DNA of 64,000 bases from Fistularia commersonii. Lineage: Eukaryota; Chordata; Actinopteri; Syngnathiformes; Fistulariidae. Of the stretch, positions 47,430-60,000 are shown in pieces. The stretch is taken from contig JBBMNZ010000035.1 in the NCBI GenBank assembly GCA_037954325.1, forward strand, positions 8,517,001 to 8,581,000, written 5' to 3'. Numbering within the stretch: position 1 is the stretch's first letter; every line of letters starts with the position of its first letter. The notes below the pieces were generated by a model that worked only from the letters and a program-made list of their open reading frames with translations, had not been told where the DNA came from and did no database searches. The position numbers and the translations under genes are program-made.

Positions 47430-48020
47430 ATTTACATCCATCCATCTTCTTCCGCTTGTCTTGCACTCATGGTCGCAGGGGATACTGGAGCCTACAGGAC
47501 TGCCTCAGAAAATTAGAATATTGTGATAAAGTTCTTTATCGTCTGTAATGCAATTACAGAAACAAAATTGTTATACATTCTGGATTTATTACAAATCAAC
47601 TGAAATATTGCAAGCCTGTTATTATTTTGATATTGCTTATTATGGCTTACATCTTAAGAAAACTCAAAAATCCTATCTCAAAATATTAGAATATCAAAAA
47701 AAGGTAATTTTTGTTTTTTTAACAGCATTACAGAAGATAAAGAACTTTATCACAATTTTTTAATTTACTTAGACAGCCCTGTATACCATTTGTCATGGGG
47801 CGAGAGGTGGGTCCCCAGTCAATCACAGGGCCACATATACACACAAATAATCATTCACTCATTTATTTGGGGCAATTTTCCCAATTTTTTTTCCAGTTAA
47901 CCTGCATGTTTTTGGAGCATGGAGAACCTGGGGGAAACCCAAGCAGTGAGGTGGAGAGAGAACAGGGGAGAACATGCAAACTCCATACAGAAAGATCCCC
48001 TGGTCAGAATTGAACCATGC
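47430..48020. repeat. Dispersed fish repeat, split by a MITE
   Basis: The left part (47430-47494, 'ccatccatcttcttccgctt ... ggagccta') and right part (47782-48020, 'tatacca...catggggcgagaggtggg ... cagtcaatcacagggccacat ... ggggcaattttcccaatttt') match consecutive parts of the copy at 55878-56150. There the two halves are joined without the 287-bp insert. The inserted DNA is MITE copy 4. Confidence 0.75.
47495..47781. mobile_element. MITE copy 4, 287 bp, inside another repeat
   Basis: Same family and core orientation as 12873-13161. Begins CAGGACTGCCTCAG and ends TTAGACAGCCCTG, with TA directly on both sides (47493-47494 and 47782-47783). Both inverted repeats are present but more mutated than in copy 1. 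It sits within a dispersed repeat and is therefore the younger of the two. Confidence 0.88.
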
Positions 48021-48174
48021 TGTGAGGTAATTATATTTGTTATATTTTATTTAATATTTATTTAAATAATTTATGTATTATTATTATTATTATTATGTAT
48101 TATTATCATTCATTTAATTTTATTTAAGATTTGTTATATTTGCATACTTATTCATTTCACCCTTTCTTCTGCGG

Positions 48175-48300
48175 TGCTTAGGTAGAACCACCAGACGTCT
48201 ACATTGGGGTGACAAAACTACCTCTGCACAAACGAATGGCCCAACACTGGAGAGCCGCCTCTTCAGGATTGGACTGACGGAGGGAGCGTTAAGCACAACC
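48175..48300 (+). pseudogene. Penelope-like GIY-YIG fragment (possible)
   Basis: Plus-strand codons read VEPPDVYIGVTKLPLHKRMA and QHWRAASSG. The VYIGVTK..LHKRMAQH part is the start of the endonuclease region that in the p4hb intron-9 relic continues as [16 protein letters not shown]. After this it loses frame. Short, so only moderately supported. Confidence 0.5.
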
Positions 48301-48309
48301 ATTCACCTA

Positions 48310-49600
48310 CATGCAATGCTGTATTGGGACTCAGCCTGATTAGTTTACACAGACCAGGTATATCTTCACCCTTCGATCCACCCAGAAAGATCCATCACCG
48401 GAACCAGACCCTGGTAATTACTACGTGAGCCTCAGTCCATGTGATCCAATTAATTTCTCACCATTGTTTCATATCTGAGAATTTTAGGCCACACCTTTTC
48501 AAATGGTGAAACCCACATATGTTCCCAGAAGATGTATCCTTGTTCCTAGTTGTACCTCGTTTCTACACAACCCTTTCCATTTGCATAATGAGCACTCGTA
48601 ACTTAGACCGGCCTCGACCCCGGTGCTTACAGTCCATCTTAACATTTTGAACATCTTCAATGGAAGAAAATCGAGGCCAGTTGCTATGAGGACATTTTGT
48701 CAAGAACACAGCAGCGAATGTTGACTGTAAGGTGTCTTCCACATTTTTCAGTCAAAGGAACCCCGTGCTGATGGTTGGAGCAGGGATCCCCAATGTGCTT
48801 TTTTTTATAAAACGGTGTTTAATATTAAGCTGGGCCCAGTGCCATGTATAAGCAGAAATTGGTATTGTGTACTCCTTACTAAGATATTTGAATACACAGG
48901 TTCATGTATTCATGTTTTTATTTTACACATGTGAAAGGGACTGTGAATAGGGTAGCAGTGCCACTGCCATGCCTTGTAAAGTGTTTCAAATGCCAAACAC
49001 CAAGTTTGTCAGTTTCATGATAATCACATGGAAGTTATTGAATTTGACATTTTTATTTTAACCCAGAGAAACAAATATAAGCAATTGCTGGTTAGCCCGA
49101 CTATCATGCATGCAGAGTCATCCTGCATACAATGCCAGGCTAATAAAGAAATGGACAGATGGATTTTTTTAGGGCTGGTTTGGTGCTAAGGTTGAAGCGG
49201 TGCCCAGCTTACCTGAGCTCCTTAGTGCACCTTCTGTCCATTTATACATTTGCTGGAATACGTGTTGTGTTGATGTTGATGTTGATGTCAGTTTGAAGAC
49301 ATTTAAATATGTGGGGAACAATGGGGGGTAAAATATTAACAAGGGAGAAAAAACAATTTCAATCAACAAAAAATGTCACAATCTCTCTGCAAAAGGGTCA
49401 GAAGTCTAACTGTTGAAGACCTGTGGTGTAAGTGATGCCTTTTGAAAAGATTGCCGGAAACAGATTCAGGGTAATCAGGTCAAGAGGTTTAGTCACATGT
49501 ACGCTGTGATCATATGATTCCAAAAGCACCACAGGGGCTTCTTGGCCAAATAACGGAGCAGATAAAATACTGATTTGCACCACGGATGGCAGGGGGCCGA
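48310..49600. other. Intergenic between ppp1r27 and anapc11
   Basis: No gene seen. There is a weak hAT-end-like 'cagggatccccaatgtgc' at about 48781 without a partner end. Confidence 0.55.
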
Positions 49601-49612
49601 AGCAATTAGATT

Positions 49613-49618
49613 TTTATT
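49613..49618 (-). terminator. anapc11 poly(A) signal candidate
   Basis: TTTATT on the plus strand is AATAAA on the minus strand, 243 bases beyond the anapc11 stop codon. It would include the long microsatellite at 49712-49820 in the 3' UTR. Confidence 0.55.
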
Positions 49619-49710
49619 GTATTACAAAGTCCGCAGACAATGCATGTGAAACTGCCAAAGAATGCAAAGGACATGGGGCATGTACAAAAAACATATTTAC
49701 ATCTGTGGGC

Positions 49711-49821
<111 letters not shown>

Positions 49822-49860
49822 CAGTGAGAGGCATAAGTCTCTTAAGGGCCTCCTCCACTC

Positions 49861-51472
49861 TCACTCTTTGAACTTCCACTCCTGTCGGCACATGGGGCAC
49901 TGCTGCTGCACCTGCTGCGAGTTCAGCCACTTCAGGATACAGTGCATGTGGAAGCAGTGGGAGCACTGACCCCAGACCAGTGGGCAGTCATCCCCAGGAA
50001 CTTTACCTACAAAACAAGCATCATACTAAGATGTGAGACTTGAATAAGTTATTTGAGACCCCTCACTCCTTTATCAACAAGATGTGAGACATTCATCAGT
50101 AGATGCTTAAAGGACTGAACAGATTTTGCCCTCTAATGTTTGTTAAAAATATCAGCTGTTCCTTCATCCATAAAAAACTGGAGTTTATTACCACATCTAA
50201 TGAACATTACTTCAATAATATTCACAGATCATGTTAACGTTCTTTGCTTTTTTATTATGATTATTTGCAAAGCAGTTTTGTCCTTTTATCACATCTATTT
50301 GAAATAAGTTAACCGTTTAAGTAATGTACTATAAATAAATACTTTGGCTTTCTGCAATGATTTGTACTAAAGTGTTTGAACGTCTACGGAACTGCATGTC
50401 TATTCTCAGTGTGAGTTAAGGGGTAGATTAAACTGGCCTGACACAGGGAGAAAACAAAAACCTATGCACCACAGGCTGGATGGTATACTGGAAGGAGATG
50501 GGGGAGCCGTTTAAGATCCCTTGTTTAATTCATAAACCGAGGGTTTAGGCTTATTTGTTGCATGAATAATGTTGAAGAGAGGTCTAAAATGACAGCGATA
50601 GGCGACCACGCTAGGAGGCGCATGAGATCTGTGTCCCTGCTACGAAATGTAGATGCTGTAGTTGCTAGGTGACAGGAGAGGAGAGAACCATGGCTTTTCA
50701 ACAGTACTTGGCTCAGAAAAAACACCAAGAATTACAACAGCTGTCGTATAGCCAGCTAACGGTTGTATTGTGATTTAATAATCAGAAAAAAACATGGCAG
50801 ACAAAACTTAAGATTTAAAAGAATAAAATCTAAAATAAACAGATTCTATGCAGTCATTACACCTTAACCCCATCCACTGAAGAGTACAAATTGACTGGCA
50901 AAAAACCTAAAACTTTCAAAATCCTCTTTTTAAATGATGTTTGAAGTGGTATGCAATCAAATACTATTTTAAATAGAACAAGATTGACGTGTTCCAATAA
51001 AAGTTTCAGACAGTACACAGGCATTTTTAGCGTTAATATGACCCAAAAGAATGAATGGATTTTATAGTTTTGTGTTCTCTAATCTTATTTATTATTATTT
51101 TTATATCACTACGATGAAAAGTGCTTTATAGATAATGTAATCAAGAACAGTCCTGTTCCATTTCAGTGTCTTGGCTCACAAGGTGATGTTTACACACCCA
51201 GTAGAACAGAACCTTTGTAAAACTACAAATAAAAACGGGTCTATGTACCTTCAGATAAGCCAAAACGGCTCAAGTGAAAAGTCGTGTCTAGAATTTCGAT
51301 GTGAGATGTAAAGTAGGAAGAAAACAGGAGAGTGAGCGTAAGTTTGGTGAGTTGGTGACTCACAGTCAGGGCAGCAGCCATTAAAAGGCATCCTGCAGAT
51401 CCCGCAGTTTTCATCGTTGGCCACCCACAGCCAGGACGCCACTCCGCTCCAGTGCCGGATCTTCACCTTCAT
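49861..51472 (-). CDS. anapc11: Anaphase-promoting complex subunit 11, RING-H2 subunit, 2 coding exons
   Basis: Catalytic RING subunit of the APC/C ubiquitin ligase; it recruits the E2 for ubiquitination of cyclin B and securin. Exons on the minus strand: 51472-51364 and 50006-49861; 255 nt, 84 aa, the same length as human. Reads [37 protein letters not shown], then [20 protein letters not shown] and [14 protein letters not shown]. Zinc ligands are visible: C23, C26, C34, C37, C44, C51, H53, H56, H58, C59, C73, C76, as in the family, which binds three zinc ions. The exon junction splits the codon of Cys37 (phase 1), donor GTGAGT, acceptor TTTGTAG. Very few differences from human, mostly near residues 6-13. 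An extra non-coding first exon upstream is possible. Confidence 0.98.
50007..51363 (-). other. anapc11 intron
   Basis: Non-coding, 1.36 kb, GT-AG. AT-rich with no transposon or other gene that I recognise. Confidence 0.75.
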
Positions 51473-51527
51473 CCTGCTTGCATGACATGGAAAAAAACAC
51501 CTGAACACAACCTCGAAAACAAACAAT

Positions 51528-51553
51528 CGATGCTAATGTTAGCATTAGCATCG
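51528..51553. repeat. Perfect hairpin, 11-bp arms, 4-base loop
   Basis: CGATGCTAATG, loop TTAG, then CATTAGCATCG. The arms are exact reverse complements. It lies 56 bases upstream of the anapc11 start codon, in its 5' UTR, first intron or promoter. Confidence 0.9.
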
Positions 51554-52220
51554 GGCTTATTGCTACCACCGAAGCAAGCTCCGCGGGCATCACCTAGCGA
51601 ACAACCGCTTCTTTCAGATCTCCAACTCAAGCTCCGTTCCAGCGTCGATTTGTCCAATAAAATCACCAAATTCATTGACAAAGTTTCATGCCGGTCGACA
51701 TTAGAAAGCTCACGTTTTCTTCTGCCACCGCTGATTGATTTGGGCGCTTCGGAATCTAGATATTGTGTAGCTACCGCCACCTAGCGGCGTGGAGCGGAGG
51801 AGGAAAACAACACGAGTACAGTCTTAATTATAATTAAATTGGATGAGATATTTTAACAAGTATAAAATATCCGTTGTTTTTTAACTAACAATTATCTGGA
51901 AAAATAGCACAATCATATTGCAGCTCCCTAATTCTGATGGCAGGATGGTCTTGCAAAAATCTAAAATTCGATTTCAATCTCAAAACCAATGAGATCAAAA
52001 CGAATAGATTGGTTGATGAATATTGGGAATGCTCAATGGAAAAAAATGTCAAAGATGTCAGAAAAGCCATTTGAGAAAGTAAAACAAGACCAAATTTGTG
52101 ATGGGTAGCTGCCGTAACAAGCTGCACGCAGAGGTAAATATACAGTTTTACGGGCGTCCTAAACTCCCAAGTTTGAAAGTGACTCCAATGGAGACGAGGA
52201 TGTGCGTGATTTCCAAGATG

Positions 52221-52234
52221 CCACTAGAGGGCGA
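52221..52234 (+). promoter_or_regulatory. CTCF-like core site
   Basis: CCACTAGAGGGCGA shares its first 13 bases with the site at 18287 and fits the CTCF core consensus except at the last position. It is 87 bases upstream of the dtd1 start codon, between two divergent genes. Confidence 0.4.
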
Positions 52235-52320
52235 TAACGCTCCGTTAGTTGCCAGCTCGGCTGCACACTGAAGTACAAGCTAAGCAAGTTGAGGACGAGC
52301 GCTGTTTCCTGCACAGAACA

Positions 52321-52720
52321 ATGAGAGCCATCATTCAGAGGGTAACGAGGGCGTCTGTGACAGGTGAGCAGGGAGATGGAGGAGACACACACATCTGAGT
52401 CGCTTTCCATTGCGTCACTTTGTCCAACGAAGTGTGTCGCTAGCGCGTAAGCTAACCCCACAAGTGTTAGCACTAGCATTAGCAAAACAGAGGGGAACGT
52501 TGAAAAGATTGGATTAAACAGTTAGACGTCATGTCACCGCAAGAACAGCAAAAAAGCTTCTTAGGAGGCCGCGGTGTCGGCACCTGAACTGTAGTTGTTA
52601 AAAAAAAACCCTGAGAGGGAAGAATCCCCGAGTCTTCCGTTCTTGGGAGGGAGGCAGGAGAATGACAGCCTCTGCGATATACCGTGACGTCAACCCGCCT
52701 GTCACCTGTTTGTCATCTTC

Positions 52721-52758
<38 letters not shown>

Positions 52759-54006
52759 ACACACACACACACACACATATGCACATGCATATGCATACAC
52801 ACACACTTTCCTCTTGTCCTGCAGTGGGTGACGAGCAAGTCAGTTCCATAGGCCGTGGACTGTGTGTGCTGCTGGGGATATCCACGGAGGACACACCGAG
52901 GGATGCTGAATTCATGTAAGTGCTTGTAGGCGGGAGCTGCTGCCTCCAGATGCGCTGATCTGACTTGAGTGACAGAAAGTTGACACTCACTTTCTCTCAG
53001 ACTAAGATCTGGACTTTGGGAAGATTTAGTAATAATTTCCAAATAATGAAGTTCGTTTTTGTTTTTCTTCGAGCAGAGACAAAGTCAGTTAACACAGCCC
53101 TGATATCATATTCTGCAAAGAAGTTTTACCATTTTAATCATTCATCATCATCATCATCATCATTTAATCATCAAACCAGATATTTGCAAAGTCTGACTCA
53201 ACAGACCTCCCATCCAATAAAACAATGAATGATGTGAGCCCACCTTGCTCGTCACCAACATAACAATGTTCAAGACTGAAGTTTCATTTTCTTATTTCAT
53301 GTGCTTGAATATGAGTCTTCAGTCCTCTGTGTCAGAGTTTGTGTTGAGACAACTTCAATGCAACAATCTTTACTGCTTTTTGTATACAATTAAGCATGTC
53401 ATTACATTGTTTTTTTGGTATTTGTTTTCCATTCAAATGTTTTTTTTGATTGCATGTTGTACTTTTTTCAGTGTAGCCTCAAATACTGCACGTAATCCAA
53501 TTTAATTGTCTGTACTTCTTAATTTTATAAAACCTGTATCCTATAACTACATATAATCCCGTGTGATTGTGAAAAGACATGATCATTTTAAATGGTATTT
53601 GTTGAAGTAGCTCCAAGAAAGAAGGATGATTTATCTGTGGCTAATTGCTATCCGCTCTGCTCCTGCTCATTTTTTTTTTCTTCTTACTTTTAGGTTTAGT
53701 TTTCTTATCATGTCAGGACGCATACACTACCACTGCATTATTACATTTCATTATCAGTAATGATAACTTCATTGCTGACATACTGCATGTAAGTTAATTC
53801 AGACCATCTGCTGCAAAGTGTTTAACATTTGATCAAAGTTCAGTGAGTTCTATGCTAATAGAAATGATAATGATCATGTTACATCATATTGCACCATAAT
53901 TATAGTGGGAACACCTTTTTGAAAATCATAAACCATAATAAGTCCTGTATTAACGAGAATAACATTTGAAGCTATCACCAGTATATCATATATCCCCCCC
54001 ACATAT

Positions 54007-54049
<43 letters not shown>

Positions 54050-57000
54050 AAATCTAATTTAGTAACAACAGTGGCATTTAGAACGACAGAATTTCCTCAG
54101 TCACAGTTCTTCATATAAACCTTGAGGACAGACTGACGAGGTTCATCCATCCAGATGTTTCACAAATTGAAACCAGGTTTTGCAAATATCTGCAAAGCCA
54201 AATATTGAAATTATGCTCTCTTCCACCATTCAATCAGTGCTGTTATGTGAATATTAAGAGTTTGTCTTTCAGGATAAGCAACTTACACTGTTTCATTTCC
54301 TCATCCGTTCAGACTTTATCAAAGCATATTCATTGGCAGTACTCTGCTGTCTGAGACCTGATTTGATATCAGATTAAGGCTTAGTAAAACATCTGAAATG
54401 ACTGGTTCTTTACTCATCATTCGTGTTTAGATCTGCAGTGTTGGCCCTCACGTTCACATAGTCCACAATGCCAAGCCACTCCCAGACCCAAATCTTAATT
54501 CTGCATGTACTTCTTGCCAGGAGGAGTACCTTTTAATGCAAAATGAAAATATGTCTTGATATTATGCTCACATCTGATCACAACCCTCCCTGCATGCACA
54601 GTGTGCGCAAGATCCTGAACCTGCGGCTCTTTGAAGATGAGGTAGGACGGGCGTGGAGCAAAAGCGTGATGGACAAGGAGCTGGAGGTGCTGTGTGTGAG
54701 CCAGTTCACCCTGCAGTCCATACTGAAGGGCAACAAGCCAGACTTCCACTCGGCGCTGCCCGCGGAGCTGGCCCAGCCCTTCTATGACAGCATCCTGGAG
54801 AGCATGAGGAGCGCCTATAAGGCAGAGTTTGTGAAAGGTTGGTGAACTCATGACAGCCTTGCTCTGTCTTATGTCCGATTCTTTTAGTTGTTTATCGTCC
54901 TGACAACCCATAAGCCCTGCTTGATATCCTGCAAAATGTTACAGTCTTTTAATACGTCAAATTACAAAAACTCCTCCTTGTTTCTAGCTACGTACATAGT
55001 AAAGGGTCTGTGCCCCCCTCCCCCCCGATTTTCATCAGCCTCCATTCTAATCCCAATTTGAGTGAGGGTTGGAAGGTGCCGTTTGTCAGAACTGTGACGC
55101 CGCTCCAGTGACGCTAGCAGTGAATTAGGGCAGCCCACCGGGGAGCGGCGCGCGGAGAACACCTTGTCCCTGCAAGGGAGGCGCAAGGCTTCCTAATTAG
55201 TCCCCTCTTCCTCCAGAGAGGGGAAGTGATGATGCAGCGCAGTGGCGTACCGCTTCATTGTGCAGATGGTGTCATTAATCTCAAAGACCCAGTGGAAGAA
55301 ATGAGAACATTTAAGTTGGAACTTCCTGTTCTCTCGCACCCCCTTCATCCTTTGTCCCCAATGTCTCAGTCTCAGTCCACATGATGCTCAGCGCTTAAAA
55401 TATATTGAGCGATGACCCAGAGGGGTCAACATTTGCACTGAAGCCATTATTATGTATTTATACAGTGCATCTCTTTCACAAAAAGCCAGTATTATTACTG
55501 GGATTTTATTAGAGCATGTTATTTATGGAGCCGTGTGCTTGAATGACAACGAGATGGGATCTACTTTTTGTAGTGGGAGGCAGTATCGTCATCCTCGGCG
55601 GCTGAGATGGAATGAAGGTGTGTTTTCAGTCATTACATTGTGCTAAAATGTGGTTTTCTTGTGGTTCCAGATGGCAAGTTTGGAGCCTACATGCAGGTCC
55701 ACATCCAAAATGACGGCCCTGTCACCATTGAAGTGACATCACCCGCTGGTCCTGCAGATCCTAGACAGGTACTATGAATCATGGCGTACTCACTGGAGCA
55801 TGAGGGTCTTTATTTATTCATTTTCTGCTTCTTAGCGTCATGAAAAGCAGCAGCTTATCTCTGACTGATAATAAACACCCATCCATCCATCTTCTACAGC
55901 TTATCCTGCACTCAGGGTTGCGGGGAATGCTGTAGCCTATCCCAGCTATCATGGGGCGCGAGGCGGGGTACACCCCGGACTAGTCGCCAGTCAATCGCAG
56001 GGCCACATACAAAGACAGACAACATTCACTCACTCACTCATTCGGGGCAATTTTCCCAATTTTTTTCCAATTAACCCGCTGCATGTTTTTGGAATGTGGG
56101 AGGAAACCAGACAACCCGGAGGAAACCCACGCAGACACGGGGAGAACATGATAATGAACTTTTTTTTTTTTTTATTTTTAATAATTTTTTTATTCATAAT
56201 TTGGAACCACTAGATGGAGATGTTTTCTCTCCTGCTGATCGCGAACACCTTTGCTTCTCATGTCAGGTACATTGCAGCAGCGGGGGGGACAATCACACAC
56301 TTCATTTACTGAAATACTGTGTCCGCATAAGTTATATTACTCGTGCATCTCCACTTAATGTATCTTCCCTCGCTACTCGTCCAATCAAAATATTCCGTTC
56401 TTTACTTTCATACCCCGTCACACCTTTCCGAACTGCATCGAGAATCATTTGTGTGAGATACAACAACAATTAAGAAGGTTGACTCCTTTTGATGGAGGAA
56501 AACAAGTTTTCGTATTTCACAGTTTAAGGAGGCAGTCCAGAAGTTGGAAATGATCCGGCAGTGTTAGTAAGTTGACAATATCTTTCCATATTAGTATTAG
56601 TTCTAAAAGTGTTTGACAAACAAGGGGAAAAAAACCAAATGCCTTATCCCTAAAACAAAAGAATCCCACCTAAGATCCTGACTTTTTCTTGATATTTATG
56701 ACCTAAGATCCTGACTTTTCCTCGATATTTATGCAAATTGATTATATATTCAAAGTCCTTATTTCTGTATTTGCCCTTGACGATGACGATAAGCGTTTGG
56801 TCCATCTTAGATTAAATGTGTCATACAGATAAATACACACTAATGAAATTTCATGCATGTTTTCAGCCACGAAGAAATAAATTACCTTTTCAATATATGA
56901 TAATGGAATCTTAATTTGTTTTCATTAGAATTACTTTTTTCAGTCTCGAAATTTATCTTAACTATCCTTACCTGGAAAATGTGTTTATTTGGTTAAAGCT

Positions 57001-60000
57001 GTATTGTTCGTGGAATATAATACATCCAAATTAAAACTTAACTCATGTCAAAGCCCCTATCCCCTTGGCCTGATTTATATTTCAGTTTTGAAACATAGAA
57101 CTTGTAGGGTGTCAAATGCGGACAAAAAATATGATCGGACGGACAAGAGACAATAATCGCTGTGTGTTTGCTCCACAAGTCATACAATGCAAATTTCGGT
57201 GTGGGTAAACAAATGATTTCCCCAGCCTCTCGCAGCCTCTTCACTCTTTAAGTTCATACATTCATCCAGCATCCTTATACTTTGGCTCAAGGCTGGCTTT
57301 GGCTGCTCTCCCCTCGCCGGGTTTGGCTTGCTGGCCCGAAGGGAGGGATATTAAGCAGTTCTCAGAATTTTAATCTTGTCTGTTTGGGATGTTTTGCTGT
57401 GGGGGCTGAGGAAGCGCAGCCAAGGCTGAACATGAGGGATAAAGGCCAGCCAATAGGCTAAGCTTGGCACAGGGTGAAGTGAAGCAACGGCCAACATACA
57501 CTGTTCCTTTCTTTCCATGAATTAGGGATTTTGTCAGCGGTGGGGTCAAGCGGGCAGCAAACAATGGCGTTATCCAGAGCAATGAAAATCATCCTTTTCG
57601 GATGTACTTTTTTGGATGCTGAGCAGCGGGGTCAATAGCAGAGGGGCTCTGGGCATTTTTTCTCTGTTTGTTCACCTGACTGTCCGTTTTGATTTGGGCA
57701 CTGGGCTGGCGCCCAGCATGCGCAGATATTATGTCATGTTTGAGCATGTAAGGTCATATTTCTATCTGGTCACGGTTTGCCACTTTGTGTTTGAGCTTGA
57801 CTTGTGGCAAAGCCCCCGTGTGTGTTTTTCGCGGCATTAGGTTTTCAATTTTGAAGCCTTTGTGCTGCCGATATTTCTCATCAGCGGAGCCGGCAGGGCC
57901 TTTCAATAATGTAATGTCTTATGCAATGCTTTGGATTTTTAACATGACATTAAGTTCATAAATATTTCCCTGCATTCCATAAAAGTTTCAGCATCCGTGT
58001 TTACAGGCCCCTTTCAGATGCCGGGGTGCATTATAGCTTTACTACTGCTGTGTTTTATGAGTCGTGAACACCGAAGTGGTGGTGGTGGGGCAACTTCGAC
58101 TGTTGTTGTGACGGTCGGTGGCACGGTGACGGAAGTGAACGCAGTCACAACAGTACACCCATTGAAGTGATCTGATGACCAACCAGAATAGCTCCAGTTG
58201 GAGCAGAACATAAGAGTCCACAGTTTCACAAAGATAACTCCAAGGGCTTTAACGGGGCTTTCAAAACAATTCTATTTGACGTGTGCATCACAGAGGCATT
58301 GGCTGTGCATTGCTCACATGCGAGTGCCAGATGTCCCGCGTTTGCAACAAATGCTCCTATCGCAATCTAAAAAAAATCCTAGGCAAACAAAACCCCACCA
58401 ACTCTCATGGTTGACGGTTCCAGTTACAGTTAATCTTTAAAAACTGTTTGCACTTATTGTCAGTGACGAGAATCTTTGTGAGAATATGGCAAAGATCGCG
58501 GTCTGCAAGTCACGGTGCAACACCCACGCAGCCTCGGAGCTACCTGGAAGCCCAGATTTAAAAGTTTCCTGATGCCCAAAGGGGAATAGTTTCTTTTGCA
58601 ATATATTTTACCAGTTGCCTTGAGATAAGGACATTCAGTGAAGATGTAAATGCTGCTCACTTATTAAAGTTAACATGCGTAAAGTAGAAAATTTGCCATA
58701 AGTAATGTGCTGAGGATATTTTTTCCGGCATTCATTCAGTGTTAGATTAAAAAAAAGTCTCCCAAACTTTACACCATTACAGTTTGATAAGCTGAAGCAG
58801 TGGTGGAGAAAGTGAGCAGGGCTCACCCCATATCAACTATCACCATGTTTCAGTATCTTAGTCGCGGTCCGGACAGCGTTAACCATCAGCACTGAAGTGT
58901 CCTCAGTATTATGCCAGACAAAAATATACATATATGTCTATGTATATGTATATGTTGCCATGAGTTTCAGCTTTTATTTTGAAATGTCTGTTAAGATATC
59001 ATGTATATGTTTGAAAATGTGGAAAAAGGGTCCATTTATTTAGCATTTCTTTTGGATTTTTTTTGTAATAAATTGGTGAAACAAGCTTCATCGGTGTCAT
59101 TCGGTATGAATTTGACTGCGGATGTTAAACCTCAATCCCATTGAAGGCTGCCAAAATGAATAAAATATAAATCCAATTGCGGTGGACAGATACTGTATCA
59201 GTATATACTGCCTCGTTGCCCTTATAATTAACATGCTATGTTATGATTAGATAAAATAAATAAGATTAAAAGTACATGTTATGCGAAAACTTGACTATAT
59301 ATTATAACCCTTTCTGAGATGGCTTGAACACAGGGCTAGCAGAGCGCTGCAGTGTGTTTAGCGACAAGCTAACCAAGCGTAACACTACGCAGGATGCAGG
59401 CAGTGGCAGCAGGCAATATTTTAATGAATTCAGATTTTCTCAGTGACGCAAGTGGATTTAATGCGCCTTTAACCCCTGTCTCCAGCTATTTATTTCTTTA
59501 TTTGCTGATTATGTGTTGCAACAAAGTTACATTATAAACATATGAATCATAATACAGCATTTTTAGAGCGTGTCTGGAGGACAGAAAAAAAAGAACCAAG
59601 ATCTTTTGAGCTTTAATTTATTCCATCTCATGCTTTTGACAGTTTGAAAAACCATTTCTTTTTCTCATTCCGCAAATGAAACTCCAAGGGAAATGATCAA
59701 ATATAAAACATTTTAGGTTTTAAACTTTTAACATGTGCAACCCTTTCCAAATGAACAACACAATTTCTAGGTTCACCTCGCCTATTGTCATATTTCTATC
59801 TCCTTTACTTTGGTGCGGCCATGCTGAATTATATGTATCACATAAATTATGTATACACACGTATGTATATGTATGTATATACACACACACACACACACAC
59901 AGATATATATATAAAGAGAGGGAGTGTATTTTGAGTCGTTATTTACTTAGAAGCGATTATGCATAGTAGGGATATATGAAAGAAACAGGAAACAACACAT

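Larger units (their letters stand above)
51473..52320. promoter_or_regulatory. Shared promoter region of anapc11 (-) and dtd1 (+)
   Basis: The two genes are head to head with 848 bases between start codons, so this stretch must hold both 5' UTRs and both promoters. It includes a perfect hairpin (51528-51553), a CTCF-like site (52221-52234) and a second 'ccacctagcggcg' GC-rich spot near 51777-51789. There is no TATA box close to either start that I trust. A bidirectional housekeeping promoter is plausible; a mostly AT-rich middle (51820-52150) argues for two separate promoters. Confidence 0.5.

Noticed and set aside
48781..48860. hAT-like left end (cagggatccccaatg)
   Set aside because: No matching right end or 8-bp duplication found nearby; too short to call.
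57616..58440. Several open frames in dtd1 intron 4
   Set aside because: No recognisable domain, no consistent splice sites, no codon bias.
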